Positions 1 through 4,954 of a stretch of DNA of 5,173 nucleotides are shown here, one piece after another. Under the pieces are notes generated by a model that made no database searches, was not told the origin of the DNA, and saw only the letters and a list, made by a program, of their open reading frames with translations. Source of the stretch: a bacterium (GTDB taxonomy: Bacteria; BMS3Abin14). The position numbers and the translations under genes were made by a program. Numbering within the stretch: the first letter of the stretch is position 1; every line of letters starts with the position of its first letter. The DNA is taken from positions 1 through 5,173 of the forward strand of contig JARGFV010000151.1 of NCBI GenBank assembly GCA_029210545.1, in the 5' to 3' direction.

Positions 1-44
1 CGAAGGCAAAAAGCATTAGAAAAGTCGTTCCAACAAACTTTTAC

Positions 45-74
45 GCAGCGTGTCAGGGTTTTCCGACACGCTGC
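45..74 (-). terminator. Hairpin downstream of the YihY/BrkB gene, probable terminator
   Basis: A perfect 10-bp inverted repeat (GCAGCGTGTC at 45-54, GACACGCTGC at 65-74) encloses a 10-base loop and starts only 6 bases beyond the TAA stop of the minus-strand YihY/BrkB gene. Position and stem strength fit the end of that transcript. In the minus-strand direction the stem is followed by GTAAAAGTTTGTT rather than a clean run of T, so it is not a textbook intrinsic terminator. It may work with Rho or protect the 3' end. Nothing else was recognised in bases 1-44. Confidence 0.55.
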
Positions 75-80
75 TAGTAC

Positions 81-1469
81 TTAATCCTGCTTTACCCCTA
101 TGTCCTTCAGCAGCACATTCGCCGGCGACCTGCGGTTCTCTTCCCTCATTGTCTCCATGCTCTGCCTCAGCTGCTCGATCTCGGCCGATTTCAGCACGGG
201 GATGGTGTCGACGCCATGGAGTTCCAGGGAATCGAGGACGGACGCCACGCTCATCTGGTCCGGATCGAAAGCTGGCTGGAAGGCGTGGACCTTTTCGCTG
301 GCCATGCGCACCGGGGAGATGAGTCCGGCTTCCACCAGTTCGAAAAGGATGTTGCGCAGCAGGCGTATGGGGATGCTCAGGTTATGGGCGATGGCATCCT
401 CGTCCATGGGCTGTTCCCCCTGGGAGAAATGCCCGATGAGCAGGTTGACGATCCGGAGGGACAGGAGTTTTCTGAAAGCCGGGCTGGCCAGGTTGGCATC
501 GGGTTCGAACTCGTAGGTGTCCACGTTCTGCGTGGCAAAGGAAAGTTCCGCCCCGGACAGGACGATCATCCAGCTGGCCTGGAGCCAGAAGAGGAACAGG
601 GGCAAGGCGGCGAAGCTCCCGTAGATGGCGTTGTACCTGGCCACCCCGACCTGGAAGCTCACGTACAGGAGCTGGAACAGCTGGAAGGCCGAACCCGCAG
701 CGACACCCGCGATGAGGGCGGCGCGGACCCGGACGTGGGTATTGGGCATTAAGATGTAAAGGAGAGTGAACATGAGGCAGATCACCGCCAGGGGCAGCAG
801 GCGGATGAGTGTGTGGACAAGAGGGCTGATGTACCCGAGCACGCTGATCTTCGCCATGATAGTCTGGATCTGGCCTGCTACGATGACCGTAGCGGCGCTG
901 GAAGCGATGAAGAGGACCGGAAGGATGAACATGAGCGACAGGTAATCGCTGACTTTCCTCACCCAGGTCCTTGGCTCCTTTATTCCCCATATCTCGTTGA
1001 AACTCTGTTCGATGTTGGAAAGAACCTTGATAACCGTCCACACCAGGAACGCGAAACCGATACCGGCCACAAGGCCGCCTTTCGTATTTTCCAGGAGGGT
1101 GTTGGCAAAGGTGACGATCTGCGACGCCACCTCCGCGTGGGCGCTCAAGACCTTGCCCACCTCCCTTTCCAGGGTCCTCTGGAAACCGAACCCCTTGGCC
1201 ACGCCGAAGGCCATGGCCATGACCGGGACCACCGACAACAGGGAGTAAAATGTCAGTGCACTGGCTCTCAGCTGGCATCGGTTTTCCACGAACCCGCGAA
1301 AGGTCAGCAGGAGGATCCTGAGGATCCTGATACCGAACCAGGAAAGGGAGGAAACATTTTTCCGGCGCACCCTCCAGATCCCGGTCTTGAGGAAGTTCAG
1401 GACCCACCGGAAGCCGATCATTTCTTTCCCCTGACCACCGCTGCTCTTTTTTCGCTCATTTTCAGTCAT
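81..1469 (-). CDS. YihY/BrkB family inner-membrane protein with C-terminal winged-helix-like domain
   Basis: This 462-residue integral membrane protein belongs to the YihY/virulence factor BrkB family (UPF0761), whose members were once mislabelled as ribonuclease BN. Its biochemical role is not settled, and transport or envelope functions have been suggested for relatives. The family signature is clear: RASALTFYSLLSVVPVMAMA at residues 68-87 and YGSFAALPLFLFWLQASWMI at 283-302. About six membrane segments are visible (roughly 71-93, 133-153, 177-200, 217-241, 246-272, 284-308). A basic N-terminal stretch of about 50 residues precedes them. A soluble C-terminal part follows, with a helical, winged-helix-like region at about 335-400 and a charged helix at 425-447; this makes it longer than the shortest family members. 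The ATG at 1469 has AGGA at 1477-1480 with a 7-base spacer. The gene follows the thioesterase by 55 bases, so it is probably the second gene of that transcript. Family assignment is firm; function is unknown. Confidence 0.93.
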   Translation of the reverse strand: MTENERKKSSGGQGKEMIGFRWVLNFLKTGIWRVRRKNVSSLSWFGIRILRILLLTFRGFVENRCQLRASALTFYSLLSVVPVMAMAFGVAKGFGFQRTLEREVGKVLSAHAEVASQIVTFANTLLENTKGGLVAGIGFAFLVWTVIKVLSNIEQSFNEIWGIKEPRTWVRKVSDYLSLMFILPVLFIASSAATVIVAGQIQTIMAKISVLGYISPLVHTLIRLLPLAVICLMFTLLYILMPNTHVRVRAALIAGVAAGSAFQLFQLLYVSFQVGVARYNAIYGSFAALPLFLFWLQASWMIVLSGAELSFATQNVDTYEFEPDANLASPAFRKLLSLRIVNLLIGHFSQGEQPMDEDAIAHNLSIPIRLLRNILFELVEAGLISPVRMASEKVHAFQPAFDPDQMSVASVLDSLELHGVDTIPVLKSAEIEQLRQSMETMREENRRSPANVLLKDIGVKQD

Positions 1470-1524
1470 TTAACTATCCTGTATCAAACGGGTGTGGACG
1501 TGCTCCTGGCTCCTGAATTCCAAT

Positions 1525-2256
1525 TCATCCCCACTTCGTTCTCAATCTCGTCAGTTCCTTCCCATCGGATTCCCTGACAAGCTGATGGAGAAAAAGGCCC
1601 TCACCCCCGGACCCGACCTTCGATATCACCTTATCTCCGAAACGGGCCTCGCCGCGGTATCCCACCTCGATCCCGGTGACCAGCTTTTTATCCATGACCT
1701 CGGCAGGGACCGAATCCAGGGCCCACTGGATGTAATGGACGTGGTTGACGTGCCGGTTCAGGTCGGTGTCGGACAGGCGGACGCAAAAGGTGGACTCGGC
1801 ATCCACACTTTCCATTTCGGGCAGGGGAGCAAAATCGTCTTCCAGGGAACGGACCGGATGCGGCGGAAAGCCGTCCAGGAGACCGTTGTCCCCGGACGGC
1901 CCTTTTCTTTTCATGTCGATGATGAGCCAGGAACTCGTCGCCCGGACTAAAGTGATCCCCTCACTATCGACGATCTCCCAGTCCCTGAGGTAGTAAGGCT
2001 TGACGGCTCCCGGGTACCACGTTCGCACCGTCACCCTCTCACCCACAGCCGGATCCCTTTCGACCTCCACGTGGTAACGGGTCAAGACCCAGGTCAGCCC
2101 CAGGGGCACGAAGTGGTATAGGGAGATCCCCCTCCGGTAGCTGTGCTCGAAGGCGGCATCCTGCAGGTAGTTCAGCAGCGCCTCGGGTTTCAGGGTTTTC
2201 CCGTACCCTGCCTCGTAGGGGCGGACCGTGTAGTTGATCTCATGGATCTCCGGCAA
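1525..2256 (-). CDS. Acyl-ACP thioesterase-like protein (FatA/FatB type, double hotdog)
   Basis: This 243-residue cytosolic protein resembles acyl-ACP thioesterases, which hydrolyse acyl-ACP to free fatty acid and ACP. It has two hotdog halves, about residues 5-125 and 150-243. The second half carries the hallmark D165-L-N167-R-H169-V-N171, corresponding to the D-x-N-x-H catalytic stretch of plant FatB enzymes. A glutamate, E203 in YRGEARFGD, lies 34 residues after the histidine, as the catalytic Glu does in plant FatB. The adjacent cysteine once proposed as nucleophile in plants is alanine here (A204). No transit or signal peptide is present, as expected for a bacterial form. The start is TTG: CTCCTTT at 2264-2270 reads AAAGGAG on the minus strand, 7 bases from the TTG, and the only nearby ATG (2242-2244) is out of frame. 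It probably forms a transcript with the membrane protein gene downstream. The exact substrate (chain length, ACP or CoA) cannot be read from the sequence. Confidence 0.88.
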   Translation of the reverse strand: MPEIHEINYTVRPYEAGYGKTLKPEALLNYLQDAAFEHSYRRGISLYHFVPLGLTWVLTRYHVEVERDPAVGERVTVRTWYPGAVKPYYLRDWEIVDSEGITLVRATSSWLIIDMKRKGPSGDNGLLDGFPPHPVRSLEDDFAPLPEMESVDAESTFCVRLSDTDLNRHVNHVHYIQWALDSVPAEVMDKKLVTGIEVGYRGEARFGDKVISKVGSGGEGLFLHQLVRESDGKELTRLRTKWG

Positions 2257-2405
2257 GGGCAGACTCCTTTGTATAAATAATTTTATGGCAACCGCTTACC
2301 CTGTATATTTAACTATTTATCTCTCTAACGAAAGAGACGTTCATCAATTCACAGAAAATCACCAAGGGAACATGGTGCTTGCCGTCAGTTTGAGATCATG
2401 AACAG
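2257..2405 (-). promoter_or_regulatory. AT-rich intergenic region, presumed thioesterase promoter
   Basis: This 149-base gap between the thioesterase start and the dispersed repeat is clearly richer in A and T than the rest of the window, above all at 2271-2330. It is the only place for a promoter driving the two-gene minus-strand unit. Minus-strand hexamers such as TATACA (in AAATATACAGG) and TAAAAT are weak -10 candidates, but none has a good -35 partner at 16-18 bases, so no promoter is assigned exactly. No reading frame with protein-like character was seen. Confidence 0.35.
2264..2270 (-). promoter_or_regulatory. Ribosome binding site fixing the TTG start of the thioesterase gene
   Basis: On the minus strand these bases read AAAGGAG and lie 7 bases before the TTG at 2256. 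The match to the 16S anti-Shine-Dalgarno sequence is strong and the spacing ideal. This is the main reason to accept a non-ATG start here. Confidence 0.75.
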
Positions 2406-2555
2406 TGATGGACTCGCAAAAAGTCCATCAACGCACCCCGCGCGGGGTGCCCGGATCGATGACCGGCAAATATGTCAGCGATCCGTGAGGAAAGGGAAAA
2501 CGACGCTTTTCCCTTTCCGTGGAGCGAAAAGTCCCGGATTGGACTTTTTGCGACC
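2406..2555. repeat. Dispersed multi-hairpin repeat, copy 1 (complete), MITE-like or REP-like
   Basis: This element of about 150 bases is built from consecutive inverted repeats. Hairpin 1 is 2406-2430 (9-bp stem, loop CGCAAAA). Hairpin 2 is an 18-base perfect palindrome at 2433-2450 (GCACCCCGCGCGGGGTGC). Hairpin 3 is 2452-2485, with one A-G mismatch. Hairpin 4 is 2489-2518 (12-bp stem, 6-base loop). Hairpin 5 is 2524-2551 (11 bp with one G-T pair). In addition, 2414-2427 (TCGCAAAAAGTCCA) is a perfect 14-base inverted match to 2540-2553, so the ends of the element can also pair with each other. A second copy in the same orientation begins at 5070, and identity between copies starts sharply at TGATGG. 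The element covers the 3' end of the small membrane protein gene. No transposase is encoded. It could be a non-autonomous mobile element or a REP-like sequence mobilised in trans; either is inference. Confidence 0.85.
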
Positions 2556-2781
2556 CTATCAACTGTACCACCTGGAAAAGCGCATAGGCACCCAGGCCGG
2601 CTGCCGCGATCCCGTAGAACCGAAAAGCCATGACGTGGTAGGGATCCGAAGAGAGGTCTTCGCGCAGGTAGGAACTGGCGCAGCGGCAAACCGCCCTCAT
2701 GCCCCACCGGGGAAACAGGGCGAACACGAGACCCGGGATCAGGACGATGGAGCAGATGACGAGGGAGATCGTGATGTCCAC
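2428..2781 (-). CDS. Small two-helix membrane protein with a repeat-derived C-terminal tail
   Basis: A probable small inner-membrane protein of unknown function. From the GTG at 2781 it has 117 residues; the open frame extends 12 codons further to a TTG at 2817, but neither start has a good ribosome binding site. The core has a hydrophobic segment (ISLVICSIVLIPGLVFALF), a polar stretch with FPRWGMRAVCRC and SSDPYHVMAFRFYG, then a second hydrophobic segment (IAAAGLGAYALFQVVQLIG). This layout resembles short two-helix proteins of the DUF6199 kind, which are about 60-80 residues long; that resemblance is from memory. The native part is about 76 residues. The last 41 residues, beginning SQKVQSG, are encoded by the dispersed repeat, and the TGA stop lies in its first hairpin. 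The tail therefore looks acquired when the repeat inserted. No partner gene is evident. The hydrophobic pattern supports a real gene, though its small size leaves doubt. Confidence 0.55.
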   Translation of the reverse strand: MDITISLVICSIVLIPGLVFALFPRWGMRAVCRCASSYLREDLSSDPYHVMAFRFYGIAAAGLGAYALFQVVQLIGSQKVQSGTFRSTEREKRRFPFPHGSLTYLPVIDPGTPRGVR

Positions 2782-2787
2782 CTTTCG

Positions 2788-2817
2788 ATAATACCGGCAA
2801 CAGCTTTCCCGAGGCAA
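2788..2817 (-). promoter_or_regulatory. Possible sigma-70-type promoter for the small membrane protein gene
   Basis: On the minus strand, TTGCCT (2812-2817) and TATTAT (2788-2793) are separated by 18 bases. They match the -35 and -10 consensus at 4 of 6 and 5 of 6 positions. If used, transcription would start almost at the GTG at 2781, giving a nearly leaderless message and excluding the upstream TTG at 2817. Such hexamers occur by chance, so this is only a candidate. Confidence 0.28.
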
Positions 2818-2887
2818 GGGGCGAGGGGGCGAGGGCAGGCTAATGTATGGGGGTGTGGGGGTGTGGGAGGGAAGGCAAGGGGCGGGG
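2818..2887 (+). other. G-rich tract with quadruplex-forming potential
   Basis: The plus strand carries a series of G runs. The densest part, 2849-2871, reads G5-TGT-G5-TGT-G3-A-G3, meeting the usual four-run, short-loop rule for an intramolecular G-quadruplex. Additional runs flank it at 2818-2835 and 2879-2887. It lies in the divergent gap between the small membrane gene (minus) and the TetR gene (plus), just upstream of the former. No coding potential was seen. Confidence 0.5.
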
Positions 2888-2932
2888 CCTGTTCCTTCGG
2901 AACGTATCGGAGTATCGGAGATACTTCCGCAT

Positions 2933-3018
2933 TGTCATTCCGGAAATCACGCCTGTTTGTCGCGGCGTAGTCATACCTTTGGTGTGACGAAGACGGGCAG
3001 GGTGATTATCCGGGATAC
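2933..3018. repeat. Dispersed repeat of the TGTCATT...CCGGGAT type, unit 1
   Basis: The unit opens with TGTCATT (2933), contains a 40-base block at 2957-2996, and ends near CCGGGAT (3011-3017). Within the block, GTCATACC and GGTGTGAC form an 8-bp hairpin with a TTT loop and one T-G pair. ACGCC (2949-2953) can pair with GGCGT nearby. Unit 2 follows 94 bases later. Similar sequences beginning TCATTGCGAG and ending GAAGCAATC are, from memory, common intergenic repeats in several bacterial phyla. Confidence 0.7.
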
Positions 3019-3026
3019 AAACGGTA

Positions 3027-3117
3027 TGTCATTGCGAGTCACGCCGACTTGTCGCGGCGTAGTCACGCCTTTTGCGTGACGAAGACGGATGGCGCGTGAC
3101 GAAGCAATCCCGGGATC
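3027..3117. repeat. Dispersed repeat of the TGTCATT...CCGGGAT type, unit 2
   Basis: This unit has the more canonical ends: TGTCATTGCGAG at 3027-3038 and GACGAAGCAATCCCGGGAT at 3099-3117, where ATTGC and GCAAT are inverted. Its 40-base block (3049-3088) is identical to that of unit 1 (2957-2996) except at four positions, all in the hairpin. ACGCCG (3041-3046) and CGGCGT (3055-3060) form a further short stem. Direct orientation and adjacency of the two units suggest tandem duplication or repeated insertion. Confidence 0.75.
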
Positions 3118-3277
3118 GCTTAACTCGGATAAGGGTGTGCTTCCTCACCCCCACCTCGGTCCTCCTACCAGCAAACCAATTCCTTCTTCTTCCCCTCCCC
3201 CATGGCCCGACGAAGATATTATGAGGACAGATTTCGGGCAGCGGATTTCGGGTTTCCTTCCCGGGAAAATTCCCGTA
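3118..3277 (+). promoter_or_regulatory. Leader and promoter region upstream of the TetR gene
   Basis: No gene was recognised here. A 22-base pyrimidine-only run occupies 3180-3201. TATTAT at 3217-3222 is a possible -10 box but has no convincing -35. GATTTCGGG occurs twice, at 3230-3238 and 3244-3252, 14 bases apart. TTCCCGGGAA (3258-3267) and CGGGAA/TTCCCG (3262-3275) are short palindromes. The frame of the regulator stays open back to an ATG at 3202, but no ribosome binding site precedes it and this part does not resemble the TetR family, so it is treated as noncoding leader. Confidence 0.4.
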
Positions 3278-3317
3278 TCCTCCCAGTTCGTGACCAGTCG
3301 GTCACCAACTGGGAGGA
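3278..3317 (+). promoter_or_regulatory. 40-base interrupted palindrome: likely TetR operator and/or RBS-masking hairpin
   Basis: The left arm TCCTCCCAGTT (3278-3288) is the exact inverse complement of AACTGGGAGGA (3307-3317). Inside it, GTGACC (3290-3295) pairs with GGTCAC (3300-3305) around a 4-base centre, with one C-C mismatch between the two blocks. The inner TGACC-N4-GGTCA is of the size and symmetry expected for a TetR-family operator, suggesting autoregulation by the gene that starts at 3322. The right arm also contains most of the ribosome binding site GGAGGAG (3312-3318), so the same sequence in RNA would fold it away. Operator function is inferred. Confidence 0.65.
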
Positions 3318-3321
3318 GTTC

Positions 3322-3993
3322 ATGAAACCGGAAGTCAGCCATCCCCGATACGAAAAACTCGAACCGGGCACCAGGCAGCGCATCTTTGACGCGGCACTAA
3401 AGGAGTTCGGCCGGTTCGGCTACCGGTCGGCCAGCATGAACCGTCTTGTGGAAGGAGCCGGGATCAGCAAGGGCGCCCTGTTCAAGTATTTCGGCACCAA
3501 ATCAGGCCTCTTCGGTTACGTCTACAGCTCCACCCTCAGTGAGGTGAAGAACGTTCTCCGGGAAGTCAGGGACAAAACCTTCGGCGAACCGTTTTTTACG
3601 CGGCTCGAACGGATCATCACCGCCGGGCTCGAATTCACCGCCCGGCGCCCCCTCTCGGCAGCCGTGTACTACCGGGTGATCTACACCGGGGACGCTCCCC
3701 ACGGGAACCATATCCTGGGCGAGATCCAGGACACCTCGAAACGTTTCCTTCGCTCCCTCGTGGAAGACGGGATGGCAAAGGGCGAACTGCGGGAGGACCT
3801 GGACCCGGAACGGGCTGCCTTTATCCTCCAGAGCGTTCTGGACCGCTTTCTCCAGGCCCACTACCTGGAGTTCATGGCCCCCGCCCTTGACTCAGGGGCC
3901 GGGGAGGGCAATTCAGGCACCGGCAGGAAAAACGACCAATGGGTACAGGAGATCATCCATATTTTCAGAAACGGCATGCGGGTAGAAAAATGA
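3322..3993 (+). CDS. TetR/AcrR family transcriptional regulator
   Basis: A 223-residue cytosolic DNA-binding repressor-type protein. The N-terminal TetR helix-turn-helix domain is at about residues 16-65: the opening helix RQRIFDAALKEFGRFGY, then SMNRLVEGAGISKGALFKYF with the recognition helix around 47-57, and the usual KSGLF after it. Residues from about 75 on form the helical ligand-binding and dimer domain, which has no recognisable ligand signature. The start at 3322 is chosen because GGAGGAG (3312-3318) precedes it at good distance and the family similarity begins soon after; an upstream ATG at 3202 would add 40 unrelated residues. The palindrome at 3278-3317 overlaps this binding site and suggests self-regulation. 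The next gene begins 13 bases after the stop, so the two are co-transcribed and the regulator may respond to the compound bound by its neighbour. The acidic, glycine-rich stretch near 193-206 is probably a loop. Confidence 0.93.
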   Translation: MKPEVSHPRYEKLEPGTRQRIFDAALKEFGRFGYRSASMNRLVEGAGISKGALFKYFGTKSGLFGYVYSSTLSEVKNVLREVRDKTFGEPFFTRLERIITAGLEFTARRPLSAAVYYRVIYTGDAPHGNHILGEIQDTSKRFLRSLVEDGMAKGELREDLDPERAAFILQSVLDRFLQAHYLEFMAPALDSGAGEGNSGTGRKNDQWVQEIIHIFRNGMRVEK

Positions 3994-4006
3994 GGAGAAA
4001 CTGCAG

Positions 4007-4954
4007 ATGAAAAGAACCCTTGTGACAATGGCGTTAGTTGCGGCAGCCGTTACGGCTGTTTCGTTCCCCGGAACCGCGAGAGCCGGAGAGAAGAAGATTT
4101 CCTTCGGCGTCCTGCCGGTGATCCAGGCCCTGCCCCTGTTCGTTGCCCAGGACAAGGGGCTGTACAAAGAGGAAGGGATCCAGGTCGAGCTCATCGGGTT
4201 CAGGTCGGGCCTCGAGAAGGACGCCGCCATGGCCGCCGGCCAGACCCAGGGCTATTTCGGGGACATGCTGACCTCCATTATCCTCGGCGCCAACCAGACA
4301 CCCATGAGGATGGTCGCCACCGTTTTCAACACTACCGGCGACCAGAGGATGTTCGCCGTCCTCGCTGCCCCGGGTACCGGGAAGCCGTCCCTCACCGAAC
4401 TGGCACAAAAGGGCATCGCGGGGAGCTCGAACACGGTCATCGAGTACGTGACTGCAAGGCTGCTGGAAAAGGAATCTCCCGGCGCCAGACTGAGCATGGT
4501 TGAGACCAAGAGCATCCCGGCCAGGATCCCCATGCTGCTGGAGGGACAGGTGGCCGGAGCCGTCCTGCCGGAGCCCCTGGTGACCTTCGTGGAGAAGAAG
4601 GGAGCGACTGTCGTAGCGGACGATCGCGGGCTCGGGATCACTCCCACCACACTCCTGTTCACCAACGAGTTCATCGAGAAGAACCCTGACGCGGTAAAAG
4701 CGTTTCTCCGCGCCACCACCCGGGCTGCCCGGCTCATCAGGGAGGATCCGGAAGGGGCAAGGGCCGCGATGATCAAGTACACAGGGGTCCCGGAACCCCT
4801 GCAGCGGGCCTTCCCCATCCCTGCTTTCGAGGATCCCGCTGTCCCGAGCCGTGAACTCACCATGGACACCTACAACTGGCTCAAGGCCAGGGGGATCCTG
4901 AAGAAGGAACTGACCTTCGACGAGATGGTGAGGGGCGATTTATTACCCCAGTAA
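4007..4954 (+). CDS. ABC transporter substrate-binding protein, NMT1/SsuA/TauA-like
   Basis: A 315-residue periplasmic solute-binding protein of the NMT1/THI5-like group, whose members bind nitrate, sulfonates, taurine, pyrimidine precursors and similar compounds for ABC import. Residues 1-26 form a Sec signal peptide (basic MKR, hydrophobic core, cleavage after ARA-26); no lipobox cysteine is present, so it should be soluble in the periplasm. Typical family stretches are FGVLPVIQALPLFVAQDKGLY near 33-53, followed by EEGIQVELIGF; AAGQTQGYFGDMLTSI in the first lobe; and ARIPMLLEGQVAGAVLPEPL in the second. Length is normal and the gene appears intact. GAGGAG at 3992-3997 is a good ribosome binding site. 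It follows the TetR gene by 13 bases. No permease or ATPase gene is seen, and the next 200 bases hold a hairpin and repeats, so partners must be encoded elsewhere. The ligand cannot be predicted. Confidence 0.92.
   Translation: MKRTLVTMALVAAAVTAVSFPGTARAGEKKISFGVLPVIQALPLFVAQDKGLYKEEGIQVELIGFRSGLEKDAAMAAGQTQGYFGDMLTSIILGANQTPMRMVATVFNTTGDQRMFAVLAAPGTGKPSLTELAQKGIAGSSNTVIEYVTARLLEKESPGARLSMVETKSIPARIPMLLEGQVAGAVLPEPLVTFVEKKGATVVADDRGLGITPTTLLFTNEFIEKNPDAVKAFLRATTRAARLIREDPEGARAAMIKYTGVPEPLQRAFPIPAFEDPAVPSRELTMDTYNWLKARGILKKELTFDEMVRGDLLPQ

Noticed and set aside
382-1407. 341-codon minus-strand frame inside the YihY/BrkB gene
   Set aside because: It overlaps the real gene in another frame, and its product is rich in P, R, G and H without hydrophobic core or motifs, typical of a GC-rich shadow frame.
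813-1577. 254-codon plus-strand open frame opposite the YihY/BrkB gene
   Set aside because: Its product is hydrophilic, low in complexity (many D, H, E, G, P) and matches no family, while the minus strand encodes a clear membrane protein across the same bases.
1728-1740. Shared 13-mer GGATGTAATGGAC, also at 5028-5040
   Set aside because: One copy is coding (within the thioesterase gene) and the flanks do not match; chance or trivial similarity is the simplest explanation.
2398-2970. 190-codon plus-strand frame across the dispersed repeat and G-rich tract
   Set aside because: It crosses repeat DNA and low-complexity G runs, its product shows no domain, and the minus strand has a more protein-like frame.
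2957-3088. Possible short CRISPR array (two 40-base repeats, 52-base spacing)
   Set aside because: Only two copies exist, the repeats differ at four sites, the intervening part is itself repeat sequence, and no cas gene is near. It fits a dispersed intergenic repeat.
3202-3321. N-terminal 40-residue extension of the TetR regulator
   Set aside because: No ribosome binding site precedes 3202, the residues do not belong to the TetR fold, and the ATG at 3322 has a strong GGAGGAG site.
2843-3325. Two 78-codon plus-strand frames in the intergenic region
   Set aside because: They translate repeat units and pyrimidine tracts, lack ribosome binding sites, and show no protein-like composition.
4252-4869. 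205-codon minus-strand frame opposite the substrate-binding protein gene
   Set aside because: It is antisense to a clear, intact gene of a known family, is very rich in S and A, and has no recognisable domain.
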